DNA of 64,000 nucleotides from Azonexus hydrophilus DSM 23864 (GCF_000429605.1 NZ_KE386926.1:141134-205133); one strand, 5' to 3'. Positions 1 through 9,913 are shown, counted from the stretch's first letter. Notes: generated from the sequence alone by a model not told the origin. Program-made: numbers and translations.

Positions 1-15
1 AGCGGCCAGGCGTTT

Positions 16-31
16 TGTCGGTTTTGCGACA
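16..31 (+). promoter_or_regulatory. NifA upstream activator site for nifV
   Basis: The sequence reads TGT, ten bases, ACA, which is the exact NifA consensus TGT-N10-ACA. It lies about 60-75 bases before the -24 element at 92, a usual distance for an enhancer-bound sigma-54 activator. The 54-90 stretch between them is A+T-rich and could bend or bind IHF, although I see no clean IHF consensus. Confidence 0.8.
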
Positions 32-91
32 AGCAAGGCACCAGAACCAAACCGCAATAAATTAATCGTTAAAATTCAGTTAGTTAAAAAC

Positions 92-106
92 TGGCACCCC
101 CCTTGC
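92..106 (+). promoter_or_regulatory. Sigma-54 (-24/-12) promoter of the nifV operon
   Basis: TGGCAC, five C residues, then TTGC matches the sigma-54 consensus TGGCAC-N5-TTGC exactly. The expected start of transcription is near 118, so the leader before the nifV ATG at 131 would be only about 13 bases and would begin almost at the Shine-Dalgarno AAGGAGA (119-125). Confidence 0.88.
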
Positions 107-130
107 TAGACACATTGCAAGGAGATTCCC

Positions 131-1270
131 ATGAGCCAGTCCAGCTTCGTCACCATCAACGACACCACCCTGCGCGACGGTGAGCAGTCGGCCGGTGTTG
201 CCTTTTCCCTGGCGGAAAAGCTGGACATCGCCCGCCGCCTCGACGCCATCGGCGTGCCCGAGCTGGAGGTCGGCATTCCGGCCATGGGCGCCGAGGAGCG
301 CGAGTCGGTCCGGGCGGTTGCCGGGCTCGGCCTGAATGCCCGGCTGATGGTGTGGAGCCGCATGCACGCGGCCGACATCGCCGCCAGCGCCAATCTGGGC
401 GCGCACCTGATCGACATTTCGGTGCCGGCGTCCGACCAGCACCTGGCTTACAAACTGAAGCAGGAGCGCGGCTGGCTGCTACGCGAGCTGCCGCGCTACA
501 TCGGCATGGCGCTCGATCTCGGGCTGGAAGTCGGCGTCGGTTGCGAGGATGCCTCGCGCGCCGACCTGGATTTCCTGTGCGCGCTGGCCGCCACCGCCGA
601 ACGCGCCGGTGCCCGCCGCCTGCGCTTTGCCGATACGCTGGGCATCCTCGAACCCTTCACCACCTTTGACCGCATTTCGACCTTGCGTGCCCGCACCGGG
701 CTGGAGATCGAGATGCACGCCCACGACGACCTGGGCCTGGCCACGGCCAACACCCTGGCCGCCTGCAAAGCCGGGGCGACGCATGTCAACACCACGGTCA
801 ACGGCCTCGGCGAACGCGCCGGCAATGCGCCGCTGGAAGAAGTCGTGCTCGGGCTGAAGAAGCTGCACGGCATCGACACCGGCGTCGAACTGCGCGCCTT
901 CCCGGCACTGTCGGCTACCGTCGCCAGCGCTTCCGGCCGCGCCGTGCCCTGGCAGAAGAGCGTCGTCGGCGCCGGCGCCTTTACCCACGAGGCCGGCATC
1001 CACGTCGATGGCCTGCTCAAGCATCCGGACAACTACCAGGGCTTCGACCCGCGCGAAGTCGGCCAGGCGCACCGCATCGTGCTCGGCAAGCATTCCGGCT
1101 CGCGCGCGGTCCAGGTCGTCTATCGCGAACTCGGTATCGAGCTCGGCGAGAACGAGGCGCAAGCCCTGCTCGCCAGCGTCCGCAATTTTGTCGCCGCCCA
1201 CAAGCACCCGCCGGAGGCCACCGATCTGCTCGGCCTGCTGGCTTCTTCCAGGAGTCCGCTCCATGTCTGA
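131..1270 (+). CDS. nifV: Homocitrate synthase NifV
   Basis: 379 residues. NifV condenses acetyl-CoA with 2-oxoglutarate to homocitrate, the organic ligand of the nitrogenase iron-molybdenum cofactor. The N-terminus has the DRE-TIM metallolyase signature (TLRDGEQ, residues 13-19) and a metal-binding HAHDD near residues 196-200. The C-terminal [15 protein letters not shown] and [10 protein letters not shown] segments are typical of the homocitrate/isopropylmalate synthase family. It has no LeuA-type regulatory domain, which fits NifV. AAGGAGA precedes the ATG. The NifA site and sigma-54 promoter upstream and nifW, nifZ and nifM downstream favour NifV over a lysine-pathway homocitrate synthase. 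Confidence 0.96.
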   Translation: MSQSSFVTINDTTLRDGEQSAGVAFSLAEKLDIARRLDAIGVPELEVGIPAMGAEERESVRAVAGLGLNARLMVWSRMHAADIAASANLGAHLIDISVPASDQHLAYKLKQERGWLLRELPRYIGMALDLGLEVGVGCEDASRADLDFLCALAATAERAGARRLRFADTLGILEPFTTFDRISTLRARTGLEIEMHAHDDLGLATANTLAACKAGATHVNTTVNGLGERAGNAPLEEVVLGLKKLHGIDTGVELRAFPALSATVASASGRAVPWQKSVVGAGAFTHEAGIHVDGLLKHPDNYQGFDPREVGQAHRIVLGKHSGSRAVQVVYRELGIELGENEAQALLASVRNFVAAHKHPPEATDLLGLLASSRSPLHV

Positions 1271-2045
1271 AGCGATGACCATGACCGCACCGAATCCTCC
1301 CGTACCGGGCCTGTGGGCCATCCTCAAGGAAGACCTGGCCTGCGTCTTCGAACGCGACCCGGCCGCCCGCTCGACGCTGGAAGTGCTGACCACCTACCCC
1401 GGTGTCCATGCCATCCTCGCCCATCGCCTGGCGCACAAGCTGTGGCGCGGCGGCTGGCGCTACAGCGCCCGCCTGTTGTCGTTCGCCGGCCGCCTGCTGA
1501 CCAATGTCGACATCCACCCCGGCGCCACCATCGGCCGCCGCTTCTTCATCGACCACGGCGCCTGCGTGGTCATCGGTGAAACGGCGGAGATCGGCGACGA
1601 CGTCACCCTCTACCACGGCGTCACCCTGGGCGGCACCTCATGGAACAAGGGCAAGCGCCATCCGACCCTGGCCGACGGCGTGGTCGTTGGCGCCGGCGCC
1701 AAGATTCTCGGGCCGATCAGCATCGGCGAGCGCGTCCGCGTCGGCGCCAACTCGGTGGTGGTCAAGGACGTGCCGGCCGACCGTACCGTGGTCGGCATTC
1801 CCGGCCGCATCGTCGATACCCGCCTGGCCCGCCCGGCCGGCAAGGGCATCAACCTCGACCACAACGTCCTGCCCGACCCGGTGGCACGCTCGATTGCCTG
1901 CCTGATCGACCGTATCGATACGCTGGAGAACGAACTCGCCGCCCTGCGCCAGCAACCGGCGCCGAACCACGGTGGCGAATGCCAGACCTGCTCGGCCGGC
2001 GACCTTTGCTGCGACAGTGAAGCCATGCACGAGGCAGCGCACTGA
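1263..2045 (+). CDS. cysE: Serine O-acetyltransferase, nif-linked CysE
   Basis: 260 residues. It makes O-acetylserine from serine and acetyl-CoA, the committed step to cysteine; in nif operons it is thought to raise cysteine supply for Fe-S cluster assembly. The C-terminal half is a left-handed beta helix of hexapeptide repeats with the catalytic [13 protein letters not shown] region and [19 protein letters not shown] chose the ATG at 1263: it follows AGGAG and overlaps the nifV stop by 8 bases, although the frame is open further upstream inside nifV. The last 22 residues carry four cysteines (ECQTC and LCC), a tail not found in ordinary CysE. Confidence 0.93.
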   Translation: MSEAMTMTAPNPPVPGLWAILKEDLACVFERDPAARSTLEVLTTYPGVHAILAHRLAHKLWRGGWRYSARLLSFAGRLLTNVDIHPGATIGRRFFIDHGACVVIGETAEIGDDVTLYHGVTLGGTSWNKGKRHPTLADGVVVGAGAKILGPISIGERVRVGANSVVVKDVPADRTVVGIPGRIVDTRLARPAGKGINLDHNVLPDPVARSIACLIDRIDTLENELAALRQQPAPNHGGECQTCSAGDLCCDSEAMHEAAH

Positions 2046-2046
2046 C

Positions 2047-2589
2047 ATGGATCTGCTCGACTTCTCCGACTGCAAGCTCTATTTCGAGGATCCGCTGCCG
2101 GCCGAGGCCGAAGCGCTGATCGCCCGGGCGGCCGCCGAATACGGCGATCCGGAAGCGGAAATGTCCTTGCTGCGCGCCAACCTGCTGGCCCCGGACAACC
2201 TGACCGTGCTGGTTGGTCTGTACCGCTATTACTTCTACCAGCACCGCCTGGAAGACGCGCTGAAGGTCGCCGAGCGGGTCATGCACCTGACTGCCCAGCA
2301 CCTTGGCCTGCCCGATGACTGGGCGAAGATCGGCGACAACCACCTCGGTTCCGCCGCCGCCAGTTCCTTCGGCCTGCTGCGTTTCTACCTGCTGGCGCTG
2401 AAAGCCAGTGCCGTGGTGCTGCTGCGTCTGGGCCGGATCGAGGCCTCGCGCCAACGCCTGATCAAACTGGTTGCGCTCGACAGCCGCGACCAGCTCGGCG
2501 CCGGAAAACTGCTTGAAGTTGTCGATGAGTTCCAGGGCACCGGGGCGTCGTCCCGGCCCAATTCCGATTTATCCCTTGCCGCAGCCTGA
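2047..2589 (+). CDS. Helical nif-operon protein of unknown function
   Basis: 180 residues, starting one base after the cysE stop. There is no signal peptide or membrane segment. The sequence is almost all alpha-helical, with paired helices that resemble tetratricopeptide (TPR) units (for example LTVLVGLYRYYFYQHRLEDALKVAERVM and a second pair around residues 120-150). Genes of this kind sit between cysE and nifW in some betaproteobacterial nif operons, but I know of no assigned role. Position suggests a cytosolic helper of nitrogenase maturation, perhaps a protein-protein adaptor; this is inference. The last 20 residues are low complexity. Confidence 0.8.
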   Translation: MDLLDFSDCKLYFEDPLPAEAEALIARAAAEYGDPEAEMSLLRANLLAPDNLTVLVGLYRYYFYQHRLEDALKVAERVMHLTAQHLGLPDDWAKIGDNHLGSAAASSFGLLRFYLLALKASAVVLLRLGRIEASRQRLIKLVALDSRDQLGAGKLLEVVDEFQGTGASSRPNSDLSLAAA

Positions 2590-2599
2590 GGAGGCCATC

Positions 2600-2941
2600 A
2601 TGGAAGATACACTGAGCCTTGCCGAAGCCATGGAAGAACTGGTTTCCGCTGAAGATTTCCTGGAGTACTTCGAGATTCCCTTCGAACCTTCGGTGGTCCA
2701 CGTCAATCGCCTGCACATCCTGCAGCGCTTTCACGACTATCTGACCCGCCAGACGCCCAACCTGCCGCCAGAGGAAGAGCAGCAGCGCGCCATCTACCGT
2801 CTGTGGCTGGAACGCGCTTACCAGGATTTCGTGGAGTCCGACTCGCTGACCGAAAAGGTCTTCGCCGTGTTCCAGAACCAGGCCAAGCCGGACGGGGGTT
2901 ACAGCTCCTTCGTTTCCATCGACAAGATCTTCCGCGACTGA
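2600..2941 (+). CDS. nifW: Nitrogenase stabilising/protective protein NifW
   Basis: 113 residues, the usual NifW length. NifW acts with NifZ in maturation and oxygen protection of the MoFe protein. The family pattern is clear: an acidic N-terminus (MEELVSAEDFLEYFEIPFEP), then VNRLHILQRFHDYL, and a C-terminal QDFVESDSLTEKVFAVF. The frame is open further upstream, but the ATG at 2600 follows a strong GAGGAGG just after the stop of the preceding gene and matches the family start. Confidence 0.95.
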   Translation: MEDTLSLAEAMEELVSAEDFLEYFEIPFEPSVVHVNRLHILQRFHDYLTRQTPNLPPEEEQQRAIYRLWLERAYQDFVESDSLTEKVFAVFQNQAKPDGGYSSFVSIDKIFRD

Positions 2942-2951
2942 GTCCAACCCG

Positions 2952-3407
2952 ATGAGCAGACCCAAATGGCAGATCGAGGACAGCGTCCGCCTGATCCGCA
3001 ACGTGCGTAACGACGGCACCTATCCCGGGCTCGATCCGGGGGCGCCGCTGGTACGTCGCGGCAGCATCGGCTACGTGGTCGATGTCGGCACCTTCCTGCA
3101 GGACCAGATCATCTACTCGGTCAGTTTTCTCGACATCAACATGATCGTCGGTTGCCGCGAGGAAGAACTGATCGGCGCCGAAGAGCCGTGGACCCCGTCG
3201 CGCTTCGAGTTCCGCGAGAAAGTGCGGATCGTCGTCGAACTGCCGGTCGGCAGCGATGCCGTGATTGCCGAAGGCGCCATCGGTGAAGTCATCAAGGTCA
3301 TCCGCGATGCGCCCGGCGGCGTCGCCTACCACATCCATTTCGACAGCCTGCCTGGACGCCTCCTGCAGATCCCGGAGCGTCTGCTCGAATCCCTCACCCC
3401 GGAATGA
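2952..3407 (+). CDS. nifZ: Nitrogen fixation protein NifZ
   Basis: 151 residues. NifZ assists formation of the second P-cluster of the MoFe protein. The sequence holds the two SH3-like beta segments of the family: VRLIRNVRNDGTYPG with RGSIGYVVDVGTFLQ, and a second copy with VRIVVELPVGSDAVIAEGAIG. It lies 10 bases after nifW and 4 bases before nifM. It has no visible metal-binding cysteine cluster, as expected. Confidence 0.94.
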   Translation: MSRPKWQIEDSVRLIRNVRNDGTYPGLDPGAPLVRRGSIGYVVDVGTFLQDQIIYSVSFLDINMIVGCREEELIGAEEPWTPSRFEFREKVRIVVELPVGSDAVIAEGAIGEVIKVIRDAPGGVAYHIHFDSLPGRLLQIPERLLESLTPE

Positions 3408-3411
3408 AGCC

Positions 3412-4239
3412 ATGGAACACGCCTACCTCGAACTGAAGCTGTCCTGGGAACTCTTCCAGAAAGCACCCGAAACGCTGAGCCCGCCGGAGCGCAACCGACT
3501 CGGCGAAGTCGCTGCGAAGCAGGACAGCATTGAGCAACGCATCCTGTCCAGCGAACAGGCGCGCAATGTCATGGTGCCCGAACCGACCCTGCGCACCCGG
3601 ATCGAGGAAATCCGCAAACGCTATCCGGACGAAGAAACCTTCCTCCAGGATCTCGCCCGCATCGGCCTGGACCGGCATTCGCTGGCCGCTTCGGTCGAAC
3701 GCGACCTGCGGGTCGAGGCCATCCTCGACCGCGTGGTTTCGGCCGTGCCCGAAGTCAGCGAAGTCGATGCCGAAATCTACTACCGCCTGCACCCGGACGC
3801 CTTCGATCGCCCCGAGGCCCGTCGCCTGCGCCACATCCTGATCACCGTCGACACCCCGCAGGAAGCCGACCAGGCGCATCGCCTGCTCGACGGCCTGCGT
3901 GTCACCCACACGGCCCCCGAAAAGTTCGCCAAGGCGGCGCTACGCCACTCGCAGTGCCCGAGCGCGGTGGAAAAAGGTCTGCTCGGCGTGGTCCGCCGCA
4001 ATCAGCTGTACCCGGAGCTCGAAAGCGCGGCATTTGCCCTGAGCGAAGGCGAAGTCAGTGAAGTGCTGGCCTCGGAAATGGGGCTGCACATCATCCGCTG
4101 CGACGAAATCCTGCCCAGCGGCATGATTCCCTTCGCCGAGGTGCGCGCCCGCATCATCGAACGGCTGACCGAAAAACGGCGTCAGGAAGCCCAGAAACAA
4201 TGGGTCAAGCAACTGATGTCGGCTCGCCAACTGGCGTAA
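3412..4239 (+). CDS. nifM: NifM, peptidyl-prolyl isomerase for nitrogenase Fe protein
   Basis: 275 residues. NifM is a parvulin-type prolyl isomerase needed for NifH maturation. An N-terminal helical chaperone-like region (about 1-130) is followed by a rotamase domain (about 140-250) with RRLRHILITVD, HSQCPSAVEKGLLGVVRRNQLYPE and GLHIIRCDEILP. The ATG at 3412 is chosen because it lies 4 bases after the nifZ stop; the frame is open upstream inside nifZ. The last 35 bases overlap the convergent diguanylate cyclase gene. Confidence 0.93.
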   Translation: MEHAYLELKLSWELFQKAPETLSPPERNRLGEVAAKQDSIEQRILSSEQARNVMVPEPTLRTRIEEIRKRYPDEETFLQDLARIGLDRHSLAASVERDLRVEAILDRVVSAVPEVSEVDAEIYYRLHPDAFDRPEARRLRHILITVDTPQEADQAHRLLDGLRVTHTAPEKFAKAALRHSQCPSAVEKGLLGVVRRNQLYPELESAAFALSEGEVSEVLASEMGLHIIRCDEILPSGMIPFAEVRARIIERLTEKRRQEAQKQWVKQLMSARQLA

Positions 4240-6238
4240 GGCTGTCCGGAAAGTCACTGTCGACGCGGTTGCGCCCGGCCGCCTTGGCCCGGTACAGCGC
4301 CCGGTCGGCGCGCAGCAGGGGCTGATCTGGCGAGTCGTCACCGGTAATCAGCAGGGTGGCACCGATGCTGACCGTGAACGGAATGCTACCGAACGAGGTC
4401 ATCGCCGGCTCGTTCTCGATATTGCGCCGCAGGCGTTCGGCCGCCACCAGCGCATCCTCAGCACTGCTACCGGGCAGCAGGACGGCAAATTCCTCGCCGC
4501 CGACCCGCCCCGGCAGATCAACCCGCCGCAGCGAACGGCGCAGCACCTCGGCAAAGTGACGCAGTACCTCGTCGCCCGCCGCATGCCCCCAGGTGTCGTT
4601 GATCCGTTTGAACCAATCGAGATCGACCATCAACAGGGCCGAGGTGAACCCCGTCCGCTGCCAGCGGTGGATTTCAGCTTCAAGTTGCGCGATGAAATGC
4701 CGCCGGTTGGCCAGTCCGGTCAGGGTGTCGGTGCTGGCCAGCCAGGTCAGCGCCGCTTCCTTCTCCTTCAGCTCGCTGATGTCGTGGAAAACCACCACGG
4801 CGCCAGTACAGACACCGTTTTCCCGGATCGGCGACACCGTCATCTGCACCGGAAAGCTGCTGCCGTCGCGCCGGCGCAGGTTTTCTTCCAGTGTCCTCGC
4901 TTGTCCATCAGCCAGGGTCATGGCAATCGGACAGGCCGACTCGTCGTACGCCGAGCCATCGGGACGCAGGGCATGAATCAGACTGTGGAGATTGTTGCCG
5001 ATCACTTCGTCCGGGGCGTAACCCAGCATTTTCTGGGCGGCGGGGTTGATGAAGGTCGCCACATGCCCGCGGTCGACACCGAAAATCCCCTCACCGGCCG
5101 CCATCAGCAGGACTTCGTTCTGATGCGACAGCTCCTTGACGCGCGCGGTCTGTTCAAGCAGTTGGCTGATCCATTCGCGGCGCGACAGATTGACCAGGAA
5201 AAGCACCAGCAACTGCGTCACCACATAGGCAAAAACCAGGTTGAAAAACGCCTTGTCCTTGAAATCGCCGCTGGCCTCAATCATCGCGCCGACATCCTGC
5301 CAGATCACCACCGAACCGATCGGCGGCCGGGCCGGGTCCTGCAGCCCCGGATAATCGCGCAGCGGGAAACGGATCAACTGGAAGCGGAGTCCTTGATGGT
5401 CCACCAGATCGTTGCGGAAAGTCCCGGCATACGCGGGCAGTGCCTTGTCGGCCATCCAGTCGGCCAGTTCACCGCGCGACGCCGCCAGCAGGTAACAGCA
5501 GGCACCGGGCTGCTCGGCAGGGGCCGGCGGACGGTAGTTTTCCCACATTGCCGAGGTCACGGAGGCGGGGTCGAGCAGCACACCAAAGCCGACGGCGGTA
5601 CGTTCGCTCAGGCGCTCGATGTAACCATCGAAGGCCATGCCGACTTCCATGACGCCCAGCAAGGCTCGCGCATCGCCCGGACGAAGCTCGCTGTCGAAGA
5701 TCGGCGCCGCCCCACGAATGCCGGCGTAGGCGCGCCCCGTCTCGAAACCGCTGGCCGCTGTCCGTTTGCGTTCGACATCGCGCAACAGCCAGCGCAACCC
5801 GGCCAGCGAATCGCCATGCTGGGTCGGCGCATGAAAGCGCAGGAAGGACAGGCTGCCCGGCAAGACGAACTGCATCTGGCGGATGCCCAGTTCCTTCTGC
5901 ATGTAGGACCAGTGCTGGCGCAAATGCAGGTAAAGCTGGCGCCGCAGGAGATCGGCCTCCTCGCCGCCACTACCATTGCCCTCGCCTTCGACCGTGGCGC
6001 CGGCCGCCTTGAGCAGGCGGATGACTTCCGGATCGGCGGCGACCATGCCGGCCAGGGCCATCATCTGCTGTTCCAGTTCGCCCTGCGACAACTCGTAGGC
6101 CGTCTTCAAGCGCAGCGCCTCGCTTTCCAGGCTGGACTGCAGACGGGCATCCACCAGGCGCGCCCCGAACAGGGCGACGCCAGCGAAGATCGCCATCAGC
6201 AACAGACTGGCCAGCACAAGAATGGCGCGGTAGGACAT
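4205..6238 (-). CDS. Membrane diguanylate cyclase with PAS domain
   Basis: 677 residues. It should make c-di-GMP from two GTP at the inner membrane. In order: TM1 (about 4-27), a large periplasmic sensor region (about 28-325), TM2 (about 328-350), a PAS domain (about 370-480, with INPAAQKMLGY and a DISELKEKE end) and a GGDEF domain. The active motif is GGEEF near residues 580-584, and an RRVD inhibition site (RxxD) sits in the usual place before it, so the enzyme looks active and product-inhibited. The ligand of the periplasmic part cannot be told. The 3' end overlaps nifM by 35 bases tail-to-tail. Confidence 0.93.
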   Translation of the reverse strand: MSYRAILVLASLLLMAIFAGVALFGARLVDARLQSSLESEALRLKTAYELSQGELEQQMMALAGMVAADPEVIRLLKAAGATVEGEGNGSGGEEADLLRRQLYLHLRQHWSYMQKELGIRQMQFVLPGSLSFLRFHAPTQHGDSLAGLRWLLRDVERKRTAASGFETGRAYAGIRGAAPIFDSELRPGDARALLGVMEVGMAFDGYIERLSERTAVGFGVLLDPASVTSAMWENYRPPAPAEQPGACCYLLAASRGELADWMADKALPAYAGTFRNDLVDHQGLRFQLIRFPLRDYPGLQDPARPPIGSVVIWQDVGAMIEASGDFKDKAFFNLVFAYVVTQLLVLFLVNLSRREWISQLLEQTARVKELSHQNEVLLMAAGEGIFGVDRGHVATFINPAAQKMLGYAPDEVIGNNLHSLIHALRPDGSAYDESACPIAMTLADGQARTLEENLRRRDGSSFPVQMTVSPIRENGVCTGAVVVFHDISELKEKEAALTWLASTDTLTGLANRRHFIAQLEAEIHRWQRTGFTSALLMVDLDWFKRINDTWGHAAGDEVLRHFAEVLRRSLRRVDLPGRVGGEEFAVLLPGSSAEDALVAAERLRRNIENEPAMTSFGSIPFTVSIGATLLITGDDSPDQPLLRADRALYRAKAAGRNRVDSDFPDSLTPVGEPTSVA

Positions 6239-6325
6239 GCCTCCCTCTCAGCGGATTGGTATTTTCCTCACTTAGATTATAGGCAAGGCATTTCTTGCCA
6301 ATGTTGATATTTATTCCCCGAAAAT

Positions 6326-7021
6326 TCACCAGGCCGGCGTCTCCACCGCAGCCGGTGGTGGCGGCGGTTCGGGCAACCACACACCACTGGCGGCAAACAC
6401 GGCGGCCAGCGCGATCACCAGGGCCACCACGAGCGCCAGCGCGCCGCCGCCCCGGGCCGATTCGCCCTGGTCGACTTCCTTCCAGCCACGCACCATCGGC
6501 TTGACCAGATTGTCCTTCTTCACGTGCGCGTAGAACATGATCGCCGCCAGGTGCAGCACGACCAGCGCGATCAGCACATTGACCGAAAGATGGTGCCAGC
6601 CGGTGGCCAGGTTGCTCAAGTCGCGCCCGACCAGGTCGTACAGCGGGCCGACGAAGGCGATGTCGTCGTTGGCCACCAGGCCGGTCAGTAGCTGAAAGAT
6701 CAGCACGCCAAGCAGGGCGAATACCGAAAAAGCGCCAAGCGGGTTGTGACCCGGTGCCTGCCAGCCGCCCTTGAGATAGGTGGCGATCTTGGCCGGTGTC
6801 GGGAAAAACTGGCAGAAACGCGCGTAGGTCGAGCCGACGATGCCCCAGACCAGGCGAAAAACGACCAGGCCAAGCACCAGCAGGCCGATCTTGCCATGCC
6901 AGTCGATGAGGTTGCCGCCGACCTTGCCGCTCACCACCAGACCAACGACGGCGACGACCAATAACCAGTGAAACAAGCGGGTGGGCAGATCCCAGACCAG
7001 TATTCTTTTTTTGCTGTTCAT
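6326..7021 (-). CDS. Cytochrome b561-type di-heme membrane protein
   Basis: 231 residues with four to five membrane helices. It belongs to the b-type cytochrome family related to Ni/Fe-hydrogenase cytochrome b subunits and passes electrons between quinones and a periplasmic partner. WDLPTRLFHWLLV near the start and WHHLSVNVLIALVVLHLAA later contain the histidines expected to bind heme; a further helix ends near residue 215 before a proline-rich tail. AAGGAG precedes the ATG. It lies just after the cytochrome c' gene on the same strand, so the pair probably exchange electrons. Confidence 0.9.
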   Translation of the reverse strand: MNSKKRILVWDLPTRLFHWLLVVAVVGLVVSGKVGGNLIDWHGKIGLLVLGLVVFRLVWGIVGSTYARFCQFFPTPAKIATYLKGGWQAPGHNPLGAFSVFALLGVLIFQLLTGLVANDDIAFVGPLYDLVGRDLSNLATGWHHLSVNVLIALVVLHLAAIMFYAHVKKDNLVKPMVRGWKEVDQGESARGGGALALVVALVIALAAVFAASGVWLPEPPPPPAAVETPAW

Positions 7022-7042
7022 CCTGAAACTCCTTGTCGAATG

Positions 7043-7070
7043 AAAAGGGCGCCTCGCGGCGCCCCGTTTT
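7043..7070 (-). terminator. Hairpin terminator between cytochrome c' and cytochrome b
   Basis: GGGCGCC (7047-7053), loop TCGC, GGCGCCC (7058-7064). Read on the minus strand it is followed by CTTTTC, so it can end or attenuate transcription from the cytochrome c' gene. The CGTTTT on the plus side makes it bidirectional in form. Confidence 0.7.
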
Positions 7071-7091
7071 GCTTCCTGTCAGGCAAGCAGC

Positions 7092-7547
7092 TTACTGCTT
7101 GGTGCGATAGTCGTCGTGACAGGACTTGCAGGTACCGCCCAGTTTGCCGAAGGCATCCTTGACCGCGCCGGCATTGCCGGTGGCGGCAACCTTGGCCAGC
7201 TCGTTGGCGGCTGCGTTGAAGTCGCCGGCGATCTTGCCGACCTTGGGACCATCGGTGAACAGCGCCGGCTGGACGCGGGTATCGACCCAGCCCTTGCCCT
7301 TGTCGCTGCCCGGAACGTAGAGCGCGCCCATGCCGGAATTGGCGATGGCCTGGATCACATTGGCCGCCTTGATCACGTCATCCTTGTTGTAGGTGCCGTC
7401 GATATTGGCCTTGATCCGGCTCATGCTCCAGCCCATCGTGGCATAGGCCGACTGACGCCACTTGATGGCATCCTCGACTTTGACCTGGGCATGTGCGGTG
7501 GTGACGGTCGCCGTAGCGATCAGTGCGAGCAGCAACTTGCTTTTCAT
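7092..7547 (-). CDS. Cytochrome c' (periplasmic, heme c)
   Basis: 151 residues: a signal peptide (MKSKLLLALIATATVTTAHA, about 1-20) and a four-helix domain. Near the C-terminus is CKSCH, the CxxCH heme-attachment motif placed as in cytochrome c' proteins. These bind NO or CO at a five-coordinate heme and are linked to nitric oxide tolerance. The frame opens further upstream, but the ATG at 7547 has GGAGA in front and begins the signal peptide. Confidence 0.93.
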   Translation of the reverse strand: MKSKLLLALIATATVTTAHAQVKVEDAIKWRQSAYATMGWSMSRIKANIDGTYNKDDVIKAANVIQAIANSGMGALYVPGSDKGKGWVDTRVQPALFTDGPKVGKIAGDFNAAANELAKVAATGNAGAVKDAFGKLGGTCKSCHDDYRTKQ

Positions 7548-7793
7548 CGTGTAATCTCCGTTGTGTTGAAGGAAAATGATTGATTTTGCGAACCACTCCG
7601 CCCCCGAAGTTCTCTGACGGATTATACGCAGCCAGCCCGGCGGCATGACAGCCCGCTCGCTGACCGATATTCACGAAACCAATGAATGAATTCGAACGAT
7701 AAGCCAATGGCAAGCGCATGCCGGCACAAAGTTCGTTCTGGCGAAAGCGGTTCGCGCTAAGCTGGCGGTTCATGAATGCAACCGGAGTCTGGA
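7548..7793. other. Divergent intergenic region
   Basis: 246 bases between the divergent cytochrome c' and zinc-ribbon genes, presumably holding both promoters. I see no clear -35/-10 pair, sigma-54 site or strong hairpin here. Frames that cross it lack ribosome sites and are probably chance. Confidence 0.5.
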
Positions 7794-8096
7794 ATGAAAC
7801 GCGACGCCAACTGCCCTCTTTGCGGCGCAAAAATCCCCCCTTCGGCCTGGCTCGATGCCTGCGACGAACTGGTCGATAGCGAGGGCGGCATTCTCGCCGC
7901 CCGTTGCCCGGCCTGCCAGGGACGCCTGGAGGTCCTGCCGCAAGCCGGCCGCCTGCAACTCGGCTTCCGCAACGGTGCGCGCTTCGAGAGCGCGCTGGAT
8001 ATCGACTATCCCGGGCTTGCCGTCACCCTGAGCGACGGCCGTTTGTGCCTGCGGGCCGACGGGCGGGAATGGACCTTTGTTGAAGACGCGGACTGA
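7794..8096 (+). CDS. Small zinc-ribbon-like protein, unknown function
   Basis: 100 residues. Two CxxC pairs (CPLC near residues 7-10 and CPAC near 38-41) could bind one zinc ion. The rest is a beta-rich segment (LQLGFRNGARF, LAVTLSDGRLCLRADG) with no motif I recognise. The ATG at 7794 is preferred over the in-frame ATG at 7776 because GGAG lies 8 bases before it. The role is unknown. Confidence 0.72.
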   Translation: MKRDANCPLCGAKIPPSAWLDACDELVDSEGGILAARCPACQGRLEVLPQAGRLQLGFRNGARFESALDIDYPGLAVTLSDGRLCLRADGREWTFVEDAD

Positions 8097-8105
8097 GGCG
8101 TCGCC

Positions 8106-8423
8106 TCAAACCGCGAATACGTGCTTGACCCGCAGCACCGGCGCCCCGGCTTCGATCTTCAGCAGACGGGCGATATTCGGGTGCTTGCCGGGGTTGGCGC
8201 GCTCGTCCTCGCTGTGTTCGGCAAAGATTTCAATGCCTTTTTTTGCCGCTTCGACATTGATCGAACCGTAGGTCTGGGCCAGATGGTTGTAGACGGCCAG
8301 CGAACCCTGGCTGCCGGCCTTGTTCTCGATCGTGGCGACGACATTGCCGTCGGCATCGAGCAAATTGAGGGCGGCCAGGTGGGAGATGCCGGGTAATTTC
8401 TTCAGGTTTTCGGAAAAGGACAT
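8106..8423 (-). CDS. DUF2322 family protein
   Basis: 105 residues. It resembles the DUF2322 family common in beta- and gammaproteobacteria: LLDADGNVVATIENKAGSQG, SLAVYNHLAQTYG and HPNIARLLKIE. It is cytosolic with no signal peptide, and its function is unknown. An in-frame ATG four codons upstream (8435) is possible, but GGAG inside that extension is spaced correctly for the ATG at 8423. It converges on the zinc-ribbon gene. Confidence 0.8.
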   Translation of the reverse strand: MSFSENLKKLPGISHLAALNLLDADGNVVATIENKAGSQGSLAVYNHLAQTYGSINVEAAKKGIEIFAEHSEDERANPGKHPNIARLLKIEAGAPVLRVKHVFAV

Positions 8424-8435
8424 TTTTTTCTCCAT

Positions 8436-8467
8436 GAAAAAGGCCGATCCGCAAAGCGAATCGGCCT
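8436..8467 (-). terminator. Intrinsic terminator after purB
   Basis: Read on the minus strand: AGGCCGAT, an inner TCGC/GCGG region, ATCGGCCT, then TTTTTC. The stem spans 8441-8467. It lies between purB and the DUF2322 gene, so the latter probably has its own promoter or relies on readthrough. Confidence 0.8.
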
Positions 8468-8483
8468 GTCGGGGTCGTTGCTA

Positions 8484-9881
<1,398 letters not shown>

Positions 9882-9913
9882 TTACCCGCCCGACCACACC
9901 CAGCGCCATACGC

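Noticed and set aside
4556..6307. 583-codon plus-strand frame over the diguanylate cyclase
   Set aside because: Antisense to a clear PAS-GGDEF protein; no ribosome site and no recognisable domain.
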